From Blautia luti (GTDB lineage Bacteria; Bacillota; Clostridia; Lachnospirales; Lachnospiraceae): a stretch of DNA of 64,000 nucleotides. The notes below the pieces were generated by a model. That model was not told where the DNA came from, did no database searches, and saw only the letters and a program-made list of their open reading frames with translations. The stretch spans positions 1 through 64,000 of the forward strand of contig NZ_JAAITI010000008.1 of NCBI RefSeq assembly GCF_013304735.1, read 5' to 3'. The position numbers and the translations under genes were made by a program. Of the stretch, positions 44,305 through 52,549 are shown piece by piece (position 1 is the first letter of the stretch; each line of letters begins with the position of its first letter).

Positions 44305-44437
44305 TGGTATAGTTCATACTCATAGCCGGAATATTCCCGTGGCGGGGCAAGGCTTTTTTTAAGCGGTAGAAGTGGATTAGATTATAATGATAGTAAAACA
44401 GCATGGCGGCGTCCTCCCGTGGGCCGCCATGCCTTTA
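44305..44437. other. Tn916-like non-coding element (second copy)
   Basis: AGTTCATACTCATAGCCGGA and a later GGCGGGGCAAGGCTTTTTTT resemble 19318-19370. No gene in the 44104-44663 gap. Confidence 0.5.
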
Positions 44438-44522
44438 ACTGCTGGGAATGACAGAAAGAAAGCAGCGGCCTTGATTTCTCAAAACCGCCACCAGTGAATA
44501 TAAATTAAGCGTGAAAATGGGT

Positions 44523-44562
44523 CTGCCCAGCAGCGGTTTTTTTCTTTTCTGCCGCTGGGCAG
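44523..44562. terminator. Hairpin
   Basis: CTGCCCAGCAGCGG / CCGCTGGGCAG around a T-rich loop. Confidence 0.55.
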
Positions 44563-44595
44563 ATGTTTTTTCTTTAGATACATGATAAGAGGAAT

Positions 44596-44617
44596 TTTTG
44601 AAGATTCCATAAAGATT
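44596..44617 (-). promoter_or_regulatory. 22-bp response-regulator-like box, copy 1
   Basis: TTTTGAAGATTCCATAAAG plus ATT, a tandem GAAGATT / TAAAGATT arrangement. 21 of 22 bases match 49333-49354 in front of the ABC-transporter operon. Confidence 0.55.
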
Positions 44618-44622
44618 TGAAA

Positions 44623-44649
44623 AATGGACGGACATAAAAGACGTCCATT
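44623..44649 (-). terminator. Terminator of the immunity/two-component operon
   Basis: AATGGACG / CGTCCATT hairpin 15 bases beyond the histidine kinase stop. Confidence 0.65.
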
Positions 44650-44663
44650 ACACTATCGGAAAA

Positions 44664-46028
44664 TCAGCAAGGAAGTTTCATAGTAACCTTTGCGCCGCCG
44701 GTTTCTTTTGAATTTTCTAAAATAAGCTGACCATTATGTTGTTCCATAATCGAATTTGTAATATATAGACCCATACCAAAGTGTAACTTTGAATTGCGGC
44801 TTTGATCGCCCATATAGAACCGTTCCTGTGCGTGGCATAATGCCTCTTTAGAAAATCCCGTTCCCTCGTCTGTGACTGAAATTTCCACGAAACCGTTGTT
44901 ACTCTGAACATCCACATAAAGCGTTCCGCCTTGCGGGGAGTAGTCCAGCCCATTACTGATAACATTCATAATAGCACGTTCTATCAGCACCCTATCAAAT
45001 TTCAGCATTTGAGGGAGTGAAACAGTATTCATTTGCAGCCGGATTTCTTTTGTCCGGCATAGTGATTCCATATAACCGAACAAGTGCTGCATGAACGCTG
45101 GCAAGTCTATACTTTCAATATGGAGCTGATAACCAACCGCCGCCCGTGATATATCAATCAGGGTTTGAATATATGACTGCATCTGGCCGGAGCTTTCCAC
45201 GACGTAACCAGCGTATAATCGTTGCTCATCATCAAGATTTGTTTCTGTGAGTAAATCAGCATTTCCTTGAATAACCGTCAGAGGCGTTTTCAAATCATGG
45301 GCAAGCGCGGCGATTTGCTCTTTCTGTGTCTGTTCGGTTTTCCATTGCCGTTCTAACGAAATTTTCAGATTATCTTTCATATCTGAAAAAGATGCAAGGA
45401 CATCTTCAAACTCTTTGATTTTGGCGTGTCCTACTTCAAAATCAAGGTTTTGCTTTGAAACCTCCGCAGTTGCTTCAAAAAGCGGGGTCAGTTGTGTACG
45501 CAGGTTCTTAGCAAATCTGGCGGTCAGTATGATAATGACCAGCAGCGAATTTACAGCCATCAGGATAAACACAAGCGTGTCAGGAGATGGAAAATATTCC
45601 GGTAGCCATGACACTGTAAATTGAGAACCAATATAATACCTTAAAACGCAAAATTCGTTTTCCCGGACAACAAGTGCAAACTGCCTCCCCGTAGCATATT
45701 CAATATATTCTCCCTTTGCGTACAGCAGGGCAATTTCTTTTTCATCATCGTCCATATTGCTGTAAAGCTCATTAAAGTTCTTGTCCAGAATTAAGTAGCC
45801 GCATCCCTGTGGAATCACAACCTTTGTAATATCCGGGGCAATCGTCAGCGTTGGAATGATCTCTTTTACCTGCAATTCACTTAGATTTGCTCTTGTAGCT
45901 AATCCAGCATTTACAGCAAGTCCCTCCAAACCAGAAGGGACAATAATTGCCGCTACCAGCATGACAATGAGGGAGATAGCAAACTGGCGAAACAATATTT
46001 TCAATGTAGGTTTCTTTTTCACTCCCAT
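44664..46028 (-). CDS. Sensor histidine kinase of the lantibiotic-immunity locus
   Basis: 454 residues. Membrane helix ~10-35, extracellular sensor ~36-150, second helix ~152-172, HAMP-like linker, HisKA with His244 in ALAHDLKTPLTVIQGN, then the ATPase domain: N box NVISNGLDYSPQGG, G1 DEGTGFSKEAL, G2 MGLYITNSI. All catalytic motifs intact. The start overlaps the response regulator gene by 10 bases. Likely senses a lantibiotic or envelope stress and controls the ABC genes upstream. Confidence 0.9.
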   Translation of the reverse strand: MGVKKKPTLKILFRQFAISLIVMLVAAIIVPSGLEGLAVNAGLATRANLSELQVKEIIPTLTIAPDITKVVIPQGCGYLILDKNFNELYSNMDDDEKEIALLYAKGEYIEYATGRQFALVVRENEFCVLRYYIGSQFTVSWLPEYFPSPDTLVFILMAVNSLLVIIILTARFAKNLRTQLTPLFEATAEVSKQNLDFEVGHAKIKEFEDVLASFSDMKDNLKISLERQWKTEQTQKEQIAALAHDLKTPLTVIQGNADLLTETNLDDEQRLYAGYVVESSGQMQSYIQTLIDISRAAVGYQLHIESIDLPAFMQHLFGYMESLCRTKEIRLQMNTVSLPQMLKFDRVLIERAIMNVISNGLDYSPQGGTLYVDVQSNNGFVEISVTDEGTGFSKEALCHAQERFYMGDQSRNSKLHFGMGLYITNSIMEQHNGQLILENSKETGGAKVTMKLPC

Positions 46029-46681
46029 TTATATCCTATCCCCCATACGGTGCTGATCGGACTTATTTTGAAATGCTCCAATTTCGCACGAATATTTTTT
46101 ATATGCGTTGAGATCGTAGAGTTATCGCCTATTCCATCAAACCCGAAAACGGCTTCATAGATTTGTTCTTTTGTAAAAACCTGTCCCCGGTTTTTCGCAA
46201 GGTATTCACAGATTGAATACTCGCTTTTGGTAAGGGGAACCGGCTGTTCTGAAACATACAGTACCTTTGCGGAAAGGTCAAATCTTATATCAGGCTCAAA
46301 TGAAAGTGTGCTGTGATGCTCCCTTTTTTCTCTGCGTAAATGTGCCGCGACACGGGCGCGAAGCTCCTGAATACGAAAAGGTTTCGTAATATAATCATCC
46401 GCACCGATGCCCAATCCAAACAATATATCTTCCTCTAATGTCTTTGCGGTCAGAAAGAGAATCGGGCAGTCTACCATATTCCTGATCTGTTTGCAAAACT
46501 CAAACCCGTCTGTGCCAGGCATCATCACATCCAAAAGAATGAGGTCATAGAAATGCAGCTTTTTGATGTCTACATCATCCGCATTTTGACAGACTGTTAT
46601 CAAATATCCATCTTTCCCCAAACTGTTCTTAATCAATTCCAAGATAGAAACTTCATCGTCAACTACAAGTAAGTGGGTCAA
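46019..46681 (-). CDS. OmpR-family response regulator
   Basis: 220 residues using TTG 46681, favoured because GGGAGGC lies just upstream; an ATG at 46711 would add 10 unlikely residues. Receiver domain with Asp51 in DLILLDVMMPGTDGFEF and a KPF motif, then a winged-helix output domain (LTKSEYSICEYLAKNRGQVF, VWGIGYKWE). Partner of the following kinase. Probable targets are the paired 22-bp boxes at 49333 and 44596. Confidence 0.9.
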   Translation of the reverse strand: MTHLLVVDDEVSILELIKNSLGKDGYLITVCQNADDVDIKKLHFYDLILLDVMMPGTDGFEFCKQIRNMVDCPILFLTAKTLEEDILFGLGIGADDYITKPFRIQELRARVAAHLRREKREHHSTLSFEPDIRFDLSAKVLYVSEQPVPLTKSEYSICEYLAKNRGQVFTKEQIYEAVFGFDGIGDNSTISTHIKNIRAKLEHFKISPISTVWGIGYKWE

Positions 46682-46719
46682 AAAATCGCCTCCCGCCCCA
46701 TTATACCACATTGTCGAGG

Positions 46720-47097
46720 TTACTCATCATTATTTTTAATGTCAGCTTTCCGATATTCATTGTTGATATTTACAGCTACGGCATTGCTTATATCCACATC
46801 CACAATACTGTAAACGTAGCCGAAACTGAAATCTTCCCCCGCCACATTTTTGAAGCGTTTCGATACCTGCCCGATTTCTTCTTGCAGTTCTGACATTTCA
46901 AGACATTCATCCGTTATGGTATATGTCAGGCCGTTATATGAAATTTCATCATAGTTTGCGGCGTTCAGCTCATAATACGGCAGAGATTCATTTAACGCCT
47001 TATTTTTATCGGCGGTATCGCGGAGCGCACCGCAGGCCGATAAGCATATAAGACTTACAAGCACAATTACCACGGCAAACAGGCACTTTTTATTCAC
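46720..47097 (-). CDS. Immunity lipoprotein (NisI/SpaI-like)
   Basis: 125 residues; GTG start 47097 with GGGAGGT 7 bases upstream (a longer frame to 47142 lacks a site). A lipoprotein signal with KKCLFAVVIVLVSLI and lipobox LSAC anchors it to the outer face of the membrane. The mature part is acidic and about 100 residues. The position next to lantibiotic-immunity ABC genes suggests a substrate-sequestering immunity lipoprotein; sequence similarity to NisI/SpaI is inferred from context, not clear motifs. Confidence 0.7.
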   Translation of the reverse strand: MNKKCLFAVVIVLVSLICLSACGALRDTADKNKALNESLPYYELNAANYDEISYNGLTYTITDECLEMSELQEEIGQVSKRFKNVAGEDFSFGYVYSIVDVDISNAVAVNINNEYRKADIKNNDE

Positions 47098-47833
47098 TGT
47101 TTTTACCTCCCTCCCAACCATGAAACCAAACCAAACTGGCAATCAGCAGACAAACAGTGCAGCATACAGAAATAATCATACCGCTGAAAAAATCGGTTTT
47201 TACCTGTGCATACAGTTGGGGGCTATCCCATGCAAGCACAGTGTAATCCATAGCACGAACGCCCCAGGCCCAGGGAATATATTTCCATGTAGCGTCACCA
47301 AGCCCTGTTATCATAAGGGCAGCTATTAAACTCCCTGCAATTCCCAATCCCATAGATGCACCTTTTCCGAAGCTCATTCCCACAAACAAATGAATCAGAT
47401 AAATGGGAAGCATGGTAATCAACAATAGAATCCCTGCTTTCAGGTAAAGGCTTGCCGGAGCATCCCTATATAGTGCAGCGAATGTTCCTAACGCTAAAAA
47501 TGTTGCGCCAAAAGCACAGATCATCAGAAAACCAAGTTTACCAATATACGTTGCCATGCGAGATGGGATTGTTCCCAACAAAAGCTGATAATGCCCGGCC
47601 TGATTTTCGATCTGAACAACCAGGCCCACAATAATGCCGATCAGAAACGGGAACGCAACGGCCAGCACTTCCAGATAGGCACTGATTTTGGTTGCCAGTT
47701 CCCATCTGGATATATGATAGTAACCCGCAAAAATCGCCGCACATATAATCGGAATCATGCTGTGCATATAGAGCAAAATGCTATGTTTACACTTCTGATA
47801 TTCTGCTTTCCAGCAGCGAACCACAGATACCAT
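47090..47833 (-). CDS. Lantibiotic-immunity ABC permease (SpaG/MutG type)
   Basis: 247 residues with six predicted membrane helices (MIPIICAAIFAGYY, FPFLIGIIVGLVVQ, and others) and the ENQAGHYQLLLG loop seen in EpiG/MutG-type permeases. Overlaps the lipoprotein gene by 8 bases and starts 2 bases after the upstream permease. With the ATPase and the other permease it should expel lantibiotics from the membrane. Confidence 0.82.
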   Translation of the reverse strand: MVSVVRCWKAEYQKCKHSILLYMHSMIPIICAAIFAGYYHISRWELATKISAYLEVLAVAFPFLIGIIVGLVVQIENQAGHYQLLLGTIPSRMATYIGKLGFLMICAFGATFLALGTFAALYRDAPASLYLKAGILLLITMLPIYLIHLFVGMSFGKGASMGLGIAGSLIAALMITGLGDATWKYIPWAWGVRAMDYTVLAWDSPQLYAQVKTDFFSGMIISVCCTVCLLIASLVWFHGWEGGKNSE

Positions 47834-47835
47834 AG

Positions 47836-48582
47836 TTACCCCACCTCCTTTTTCTCAAACCATCTTGCAGTTAAAAATGACAGCGCCGCAAACCAGGCCA
47901 GCGAAATGACCAATACAAGTATAATCATCCAAAATGCCATTGCCGTACTCTGATCTGCAACCGGCTCACCATTAGGCAAAATACCTAACACGGAAATCAT
48001 AAGATGCGGCACCCAGCTATACGGGCAGATCATCCACAAAGAGGTTGTAGCCGTGAAAATCCCTAAAACGCTTCCAAGTCCGGCATTAAGAATAACCGTG
48101 ACAAAGATACCAACTTTTTTTGATAACCATAAGCACAGCGGAACTTCCCATAGGCTTGCAATGACAATACAAGCTGTTCCGGCCGCAGCCTGCCAAATTC
48201 CGATTGTCAGGGGAATTTCGTTGATAACTAATATTGCAAAACCGCCCAACAGATTTAGCGCCAGGAAAATGAAATTCCCCACACAGGAGTAAATACCGGC
48301 CACTCCAATTTTTGCTTTCCAGACTTTGTTCTGCGAAACAGGCAATGAAGCAACGGCACGATATTTTAGTTTGCCATTATCCCGCTGTTCAATCAAGGCA
48401 CAGGTGAGCGTAAGGAATCCAGGATAAAGCAGGATATACCACCAATTATAAGAATTGAGCTGGAACCAAAGAGGGGCAAAAAAGTTCATAAGCGCAGTTA
48501 CAAACGGGGCCAGAACGATCAGCGTTTTTGTGAAAGTTCTCTTATGCTTTAGGTTCTCTGCCTGAATATATGCCATCTCCAT
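47836..48582 (-). CDS. Lantibiotic-immunity ABC permease (SpaE/MutE type)
   Basis: 248 residues, six predicted membrane helices. The start AYIQAENLKHKRTFTKTLIV and the segment YPGFLTLTCALIEQRDNGKL are typical of SpaE/MutE-type permeases. The gene follows the ATPase gene without a gap, so the two are translationally coupled. Confidence 0.82.
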   Translation of the reverse strand: MEMAYIQAENLKHKRTFTKTLIVLAPFVTALMNFFAPLWFQLNSYNWWYILLYPGFLTLTCALIEQRDNGKLKYRAVASLPVSQNKVWKAKIGVAGIYSCVGNFIFLALNLLGGFAILVINEIPLTIGIWQAAAGTACIVIASLWEVPLCLWLSKKVGIFVTVILNAGLGSVLGIFTATTSLWMICPYSWVPHLMISVLGILPNGEPVADQSTAMAFWMIILVLVISLAWFAALSFLTARWFEKKEVG

Positions 48583-49287
48583 TTAATATCCCTCCTTACC
48601 ATTTCTGCGAATAACATTCATAAAGAGTTGTTCCAAATCTTCACCGGCGCGAAGCTCTCCCTCATATCCAAGGACGCCGCCAGCAATGATACCCACATGA
48701 TCTGCAATCTGCTGGACTTCTGACAGAATATGGCTGGACAAAATAACTGTAATCCCTTTGCAGGGAAAAGAGCGAATTAACTCTCGAAGTTCCTCAATCC
48801 CTAAAGGGTCAAGGCCGTTAGTCGGTTCATCCAGAATCAAAAGCTGGGGACTGTTCAGCAATGCAATAGCAATACCAAGCCGCTGCTTCATACCAAGAGA
48901 AAACTGCCCGGCCCGTTTCTTGCCGGTATTCGTGAGCTGGACAATTTGCAATACCTCGTTAATTCGTGCATCGTCCAGGCCGAGCAATGTAGTTCTGACT
49001 TTGAGATTTTCGTATGCAGTCAGATTTTCGTAAAGCGGGGGCATCTCAATCAAAGCACCGATATGCTCCAGATCATTCCGCTTCCACGGGTGGCCGTCAA
49101 ACTCGATGCTTCCCGATGTGGGGCGCAAAATGCCGGTGAGCATTTTTAAGATCGTGGATTTGCCAGCCCCATTCGGCCCCAGCAGACCATAAACCGAGTT
49201 GCGCCGGATGTTCAGTGACACATTGTTTACCGCCATTTGCCCCTTGAAATTTTTGCAGAGGTCAGTCGTTTTCAAAATCATATCCAT
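48583..49287 (-). CDS. Lantibiotic-immunity ABC ATPase (SpaF/MutF type)
   Basis: 234 residues from ATG 49287, chosen for the AAAGGA site 9 bases upstream; the frame is open further up without a site. Walker A GPNGAGKST, Q-loop LIEMPPLYENLTAYENL, signature FSLGMKQRLGIAIAL, Walker B LLILDEPTNGLDP and switch His in SSHILSE are all present. First gene of the cassette; order F-E-G-lipoprotein-regulator-kinase. Confidence 0.9.
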   Translation of the reverse strand: MDMILKTTDLCKNFKGQMAVNNVSLNIRRNSVYGLLGPNGAGKSTILKMLTGILRPTSGSIEFDGHPWKRNDLEHIGALIEMPPLYENLTAYENLKVRTTLLGLDDARINEVLQIVQLTNTGKKRAGQFSLGMKQRLGIAIALLNSPQLLILDEPTNGLDPLGIEELRELIRSFPCKGITVILSSHILSEVQQIADHVGIIAGGVLGYEGELRAGEDLEQLFMNVIRRNGKEGY

Positions 49288-49332
49288 ATAATCAAGTCCT
49301 TTCTTTGATTTTACGGATAGCATACCGGGCAA

Positions 49333-49354
49333 TTTTGAAGATTTCATAAAGATT
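49333..49354 (-). promoter_or_regulatory. 22-bp response-regulator-like box, copy 2
   Basis: TTTTGAAGATTTCATAAAG plus ATT, 46 bases upstream of the ATPase start. On the minus strand it reads as two AATCTT half-sites in tandem, the spacing expected for an OmpR-type dimer. Confidence 0.6.
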
Positions 49355-49359
49355 CCCGA

Positions 49360-49618
49360 AAACAGAATATGAACAATACACCGTAACCGTGGAGCATATC
49401 GCAACAAAGCACCAACCTACGCATTTAGGGCCTTAAAAAGCCCTATATTTCAAGGTTTTTCCCGCATAGTCGGCGGGGTATGTGAGTGTTTTATCCTATC
49501 CCCGCCATAGTGCCGCTCTAAATGCGTAGAATTTACCAGCAGAAAATCGCCGGTTTCTTTGGCTCCATACTCCCAGATATGGTATCATGGAAAAAATCAA
49601 TCTGACGGGGGTATCAGG
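49360..49618. other. Gap between ABC operon and HTH gene
   Basis: No gene. Contains an 11-bp inverted repeat CTACGCATTTA / TAAATGCGTAG (49417-49427 and 49519-49529) around smaller stems (AGGGCC...AGCCCT), resembling Tn916-type regulatory sequence. Confidence 0.45.
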
Positions 49619-49855
49619 ATGGACGGACAAGAAAAGCTGCTGGACTATGAAACAATCAAAGCCGCCGTTGCCGGTGAGAAGTGGGCCACAGAAAAGGTGC
49701 TGGCCCACTATGCGGACTACATCGACGAGCTTTCCACGGTGGAGATCAGGCAGCCGGGCGGCAAAGTGAAAAAAGTCATTGACGAGGATATGCGGCAGCA
49801 CATTTCCTTAAAGCTGCTGGAAGCGTTGCCGAGCTTCCCGCTGGAACAAGAATAA
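49619..49855 (+). CDS. Tn916 Orf8-like helix-turn-helix protein
   Basis: 78 residues from ATG 49619. DGQEKLLDYETIKAAVAGEK, WATEKVLAHYADYIDELSTV and the end MRQHISLKLLEALPSFPLEQ match the short helix-turn-helix protein located between the sigma gene and xis/int in Tn916-type elements. Here it faces away from the sigma gene and no xis/int follows, so the element is broken just after it. Confidence 0.78.
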   Translation: MDGQEKLLDYETIKAAVAGEKWATEKVLAHYADYIDELSTVEIRQPGGKVKKVIDEDMRQHISLKLLEALPSFPLEQE

Positions 49856-49897
49856 CGATCAAGAGATCCTCATAATAATTGTCACCATAGCCACTAC

Positions 49898-49935
49898 ATG
49901 TCAGCCTCCTTGTGAGGCTGTGAGTTGAAATAGCC
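49898..49935 (+). repeat. 38-bp direct repeat, left copy
   Basis: Contains the hairpin CAGCCTC-CTTGT-GAGGCTG and TGTGAGTTGAAAT; 35 of 38 bases match 54593-54630. Confidence 0.75.
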
Positions 49936-50006
49936 TGTATTTCAGCCGGCTACCTTCTCGTGAAATTGTGAATTAAATGTATAAAACTATTTTCGTTCTC
50001 AAAAAA

Positions 50007-50091
50007 TGACAACAATATTTGTCAAAAACATATTGACAAGTAAAGTTGTCAATGCTAAGATAAAACTATGAAATGACAAGAAAACTTGTCA
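50007..50091 (+). promoter_or_regulatory. Promoter with three identical-arm operators
   Basis: TGACAA-N6-TTGTCA occurs at 50007-50024, 50034-50051 and 50074-50091. The middle copy overlaps the -35 TTGACA (50033-50038); the -10 is TAAGAT (50056-50061) after 17 bases. Likely autoregulation by the XRE protein at 50119. Confidence 0.82.
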
Positions 50092-50118
50092 AAATAAACA
50101 GCAAAAGGAGGGCCTGAA

Positions 50119-50340
50119 TTGCCACTGTTAAATCGTCTAAAAGAATATCGTTCCAGCAAGGGGATTAATCAGACTGAGCTGGGGAAGTTGGCCGGGGTGT
50201 CCAGGCAGACGATCAGCCTGATTGAGAGAGGCGATTATTCACCGTCTGTAACACTGGCGCTTAAGATCGCCAGGATCTTTCAGGTAAGTGTAGAGGACAT
50301 TTTCATGTATGAGGAGGATGAAGATGAAACAGGAGAATAA
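50119..50340 (+). CDS. Small XRE regulator (YozG-like)
   Basis: 73 residues; TTG start with AAAGGAGG upstream. Almost entirely a helix-turn-helix: LKEYRSSKGINQTELGKLAG, VSRQTISLIERGDYSPSVTL, ALKIARIFQVSVEDIF. This compact type commonly pairs with a DUF3169 or similar membrane protein, as here, where the next gene overlaps its end by 17 bases. Confidence 0.88.
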   Translation: MPLLNRLKEYRSSKGINQTELGKLAGVSRQTISLIERGDYSPSVTLALKIARIFQVSVEDIFMYEEDEDETGE

Positions 50341-51118
50341 GACAAAAAGTGTTAAAAAATTCAGTGTGAAAATGCTTCTGGCAATGGTGTTTGGAGGTGT
50401 GCTTGGAGGCTTTTTCGGTGTTTTTATGTATTATTTTCATGGAGATCTGGAAGCATTTCTGACAACGTGGACTAAGATGGTTCAGAGTATATTGGTTCCG
50501 GGTTTGCTGATAGTAAATATTGTTTCCATTCTGGCTGGAGAATTTTGCCTGTGGAAACTGAAAACGGTTTGTGACAGAATAGCTACAGCGGAAGATGAGG
50601 AAGCAGATCTTGTCAGCTATCAGGAGGAAAAATATGGAGCCATTCTGCAGTGTGTCAATGCTGTTTCACAGGTACTCTGCATTTTTCTTCTTGCAAATGG
50701 ATACCAGATAGGATATATCGAATCCAGTAATAAAAATGCGATTAATATTCTCATTGCCTGTGGGCTGTTTGTAGCTTGTTTCTTTTATAATGGAATCATG
50801 CAGGCCAGATATATCAAGCTGCTTCAGACAGTGCATCCGGAAAAAAGAGGAGATGTTTCCTCCAGAAAATTCCATCAGCAGTGGGTGGAGAGCTGCGATG
50901 AGGCGGAGAAGGAAGTTATCTATCAGAGTTCTTACAAGACTTATATTTTTATGAGCAAAGCCATCGGGCTGTTGCTGATCGTTACAATGTTATCCCATCT
51001 GTTTTTCAAAACAGGTATCATGGCAATCCTGGTGGTTGGCGTGATGTACCTGATTCTGGTTGGGAAGTACAGTTGTTCCTGTGTGAGTCTGCGTAAGGAC
51101 CGGATTTTGAGATCGTGA
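50324..51118 (+). CDS. DUF3169 family membrane protein
   Basis: 264 residues from ATG 50324 (AGGAGG 6 bases upstream). Six predicted membrane helices (MLLAMVFGGVLGGFFGVFMY, ILVPGLLIVNIVSILAGEF, and four further). A conserved cytoplasmic stretch HPEKRGDVSSRKFHQQWVES precedes the last helices. Function unknown; always found with a small XRE regulator, perhaps a signal-sensing partner. Confidence 0.85.
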   Translation: MKQENKTKSVKKFSVKMLLAMVFGGVLGGFFGVFMYYFHGDLEAFLTTWTKMVQSILVPGLLIVNIVSILAGEFCLWKLKTVCDRIATAEDEEADLVSYQEEKYGAILQCVNAVSQVLCIFLLANGYQIGYIESSNKNAINILIACGLFVACFFYNGIMQARYIKLLQTVHPEKRGDVSSRKFHQQWVESCDEAEKEVIYQSSYKTYIFMSKAIGLLLIVTMLSHLFFKTGIMAILVVGVMYLILVGKYSCSCVSLRKDRILRS

Positions 51119-51137
51119 AATATATAGAATTATTATG

Positions 51138-51172
51138 GCTGGATCAGATGTAAAATCTGGTTCAGCTTTTTG
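51138..51172 (+). terminator. Terminator after the XRE/DUF3169 operon
   Basis: GCTGGATCAGAT / ATCTGGTTCAGC stem (one G-T) followed by TTTTT. Confidence 0.85.
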
Positions 51173-51350
51173 GTTATGGGAAATTTCTTCATAATATTCC
51201 AGTGACATAAAAAAGCTCTTGGGGCAGGAGCACACTACGGAAGAAAAATAGATATCGCTGAAATATCGGTTTATGGTATGATAAGAAAAGAGATAATTAG
51301 TCCAGGAAATATTATATTCATAAACGTGAATAACAGAAAGAAGGTATGCT

Positions 51351-52398
51351 ATGCCATTTAAGATCATACAGAATGACATCACAAAAATTACAGCGGATAT
51401 CATTGTAAATACGGCGAATCCCAATCCAGTTTACGGCAGTGGCACGGATTATGCGATTTATAAGGCGGCAGGAAAATCACAGTTACTTCGGGCAAGGTGG
51501 AAGATTGGAAAAATCCGTCGGGGAGAGATTGCGGTAACGGATGCGTATAATCTTTCCGCAAAGTATATCATCCATACCGTTGGGCCTGTATGGAAGGGGG
51601 GGGAAATCTCATGAATTTGAAATACTGGAAAGTTGTTACTGGAAATCTCTGAAAAAAGCAGCAGAGCTGAATTGTGAAAGTATCGCGTTTCCGCTGATCG
51701 CAACGGGTGTGTATGGATTTCCGAAAGATATGGCTCTTGAGATCGCAGTTTCTACATTCAGTAAATTTCTTGCTGAGCATGAGATGAATATCATTCTTGC
51801 GGTATTTGACAAAGAATCATTTCAGCTTTCCAGTCAGATTGTAGATGTTGTAGATTCTTACATTGATGAAAATTATGTGAATCAAAATTATGCGGCAGAA
51901 TATTCTCAACCATTTCGCCGGGACAGAAGATCAGAGTATGAGAATCGAAACGGTTATCCTGCGGATCGATTTCCAGAAGAAAATTTTTATGAGGCATCTT
52001 TTTCCAATGAAGCATTGGGATGGGGAGCGATGTCCCTGGAGGAGCAGTTGAATCAGATCGGACCGAGTTTTCATGAAAAACTGTTCGAGCTGATAGAAAG
52101 ATCGGGAATGGATAATAAGGATGTGTGGAAAGCGGCCAATCTTGACAGGAAGCATTTTTCAAAAATCCAGTGTGACAGCCATTATCATCCGAAGAAAAAA
52201 ACAGTTATGGCATTGTGTATTGCGCTGAAATTAAATCTGGAACAGGCAAAAGATCTTCTGGCGAGAGCAGACTGGGCATTCAGCCCAAGCAGTAAGGTGG
52301 ATCTGATCGTGCAGAAAGCGCTTATAGACAGACAGTATGATATCATGCAGTTGAATACGGTTTTGTTTAAATACACAAATGAAATACTGGGAGTCTGA
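51351..52398 (+). pseudogene. Macro-domain protein with C-terminal helical domain, frameshifted at a G8 run
   Basis: The first frame (51351-51614, GAAAGAAGG upstream) begins MPFKIIQNDITKITADIIVN and carries NTANP, the macro-domain ADP-ribose pocket, ending at HTVGPVWKGG. After a run of eight G (51596-51603) the rest continues in another frame: CYWKSLKKAAELNCESIAFP, LIATGVYGFPKDMALEIAVS, completing the domain, then ~150 residues with a helical end (LNQIGPSFHEKLFELIERSG, then RKHFSKIQCDSHYHPKKKTV). Removing one G restores a single ~349-residue protein. It may be a true mutation, phase variation, slippage or a sequencing error. Macro domains bind or remove ADP-ribose. Confidence 0.8.
51596..51603 (+). 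repeat. Homopolymer G8 in macro-domain gene
   Basis: Eight consecutive G at the frameshift; seven would keep the frame. Confidence 0.9.
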
Positions 52399-52448
52399 AT
52401 GCAGCAAAGTGGAGTGCAAATGGATATTTTATTCCTATCTTATAAAAA

Positions 52449-52548
52449 TGTCGCCGGTTCAGCGACCATACTGGTATAAAACCCGTGTATTATAAAATCA
52501 CAATAAAAAAACAAGATTACCGGATTGGTTCCGGGGACAGGAGGCATA
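52449..52548 (+). promoter_or_regulatory. Leader element shared by both ADP-ribosylglycohydrolase genes (copy 2)
   Basis: TGTCGCC-x4-CAGCGACCATA at 52449-52470, 101 bases before the start codon, then a CCGGA-TTGG-TTCCGG hairpin before GGAGGCATAT. Loop bases differ from copy 1 while both stems are kept. Confidence 0.6.
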
Positions 52549-52549
52549 T

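Larger units (their letters stand above)
43677..49860. mobile_element. Tn916-type fragment with lantibiotic-immunity cassette
   Basis: Bounded on the left by the cut excisionase gene; the right end lies near 49860-49898. It carries a Tn916 Orf7-like sigma factor, an Orf8-like HTH gene, the TCATAGCCGGAATAT element and a five-to-six-gene immunity/two-component cassette. No transfer genes or integrase remain. It appears more GC-rich than its surroundings. Confidence 0.5.
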
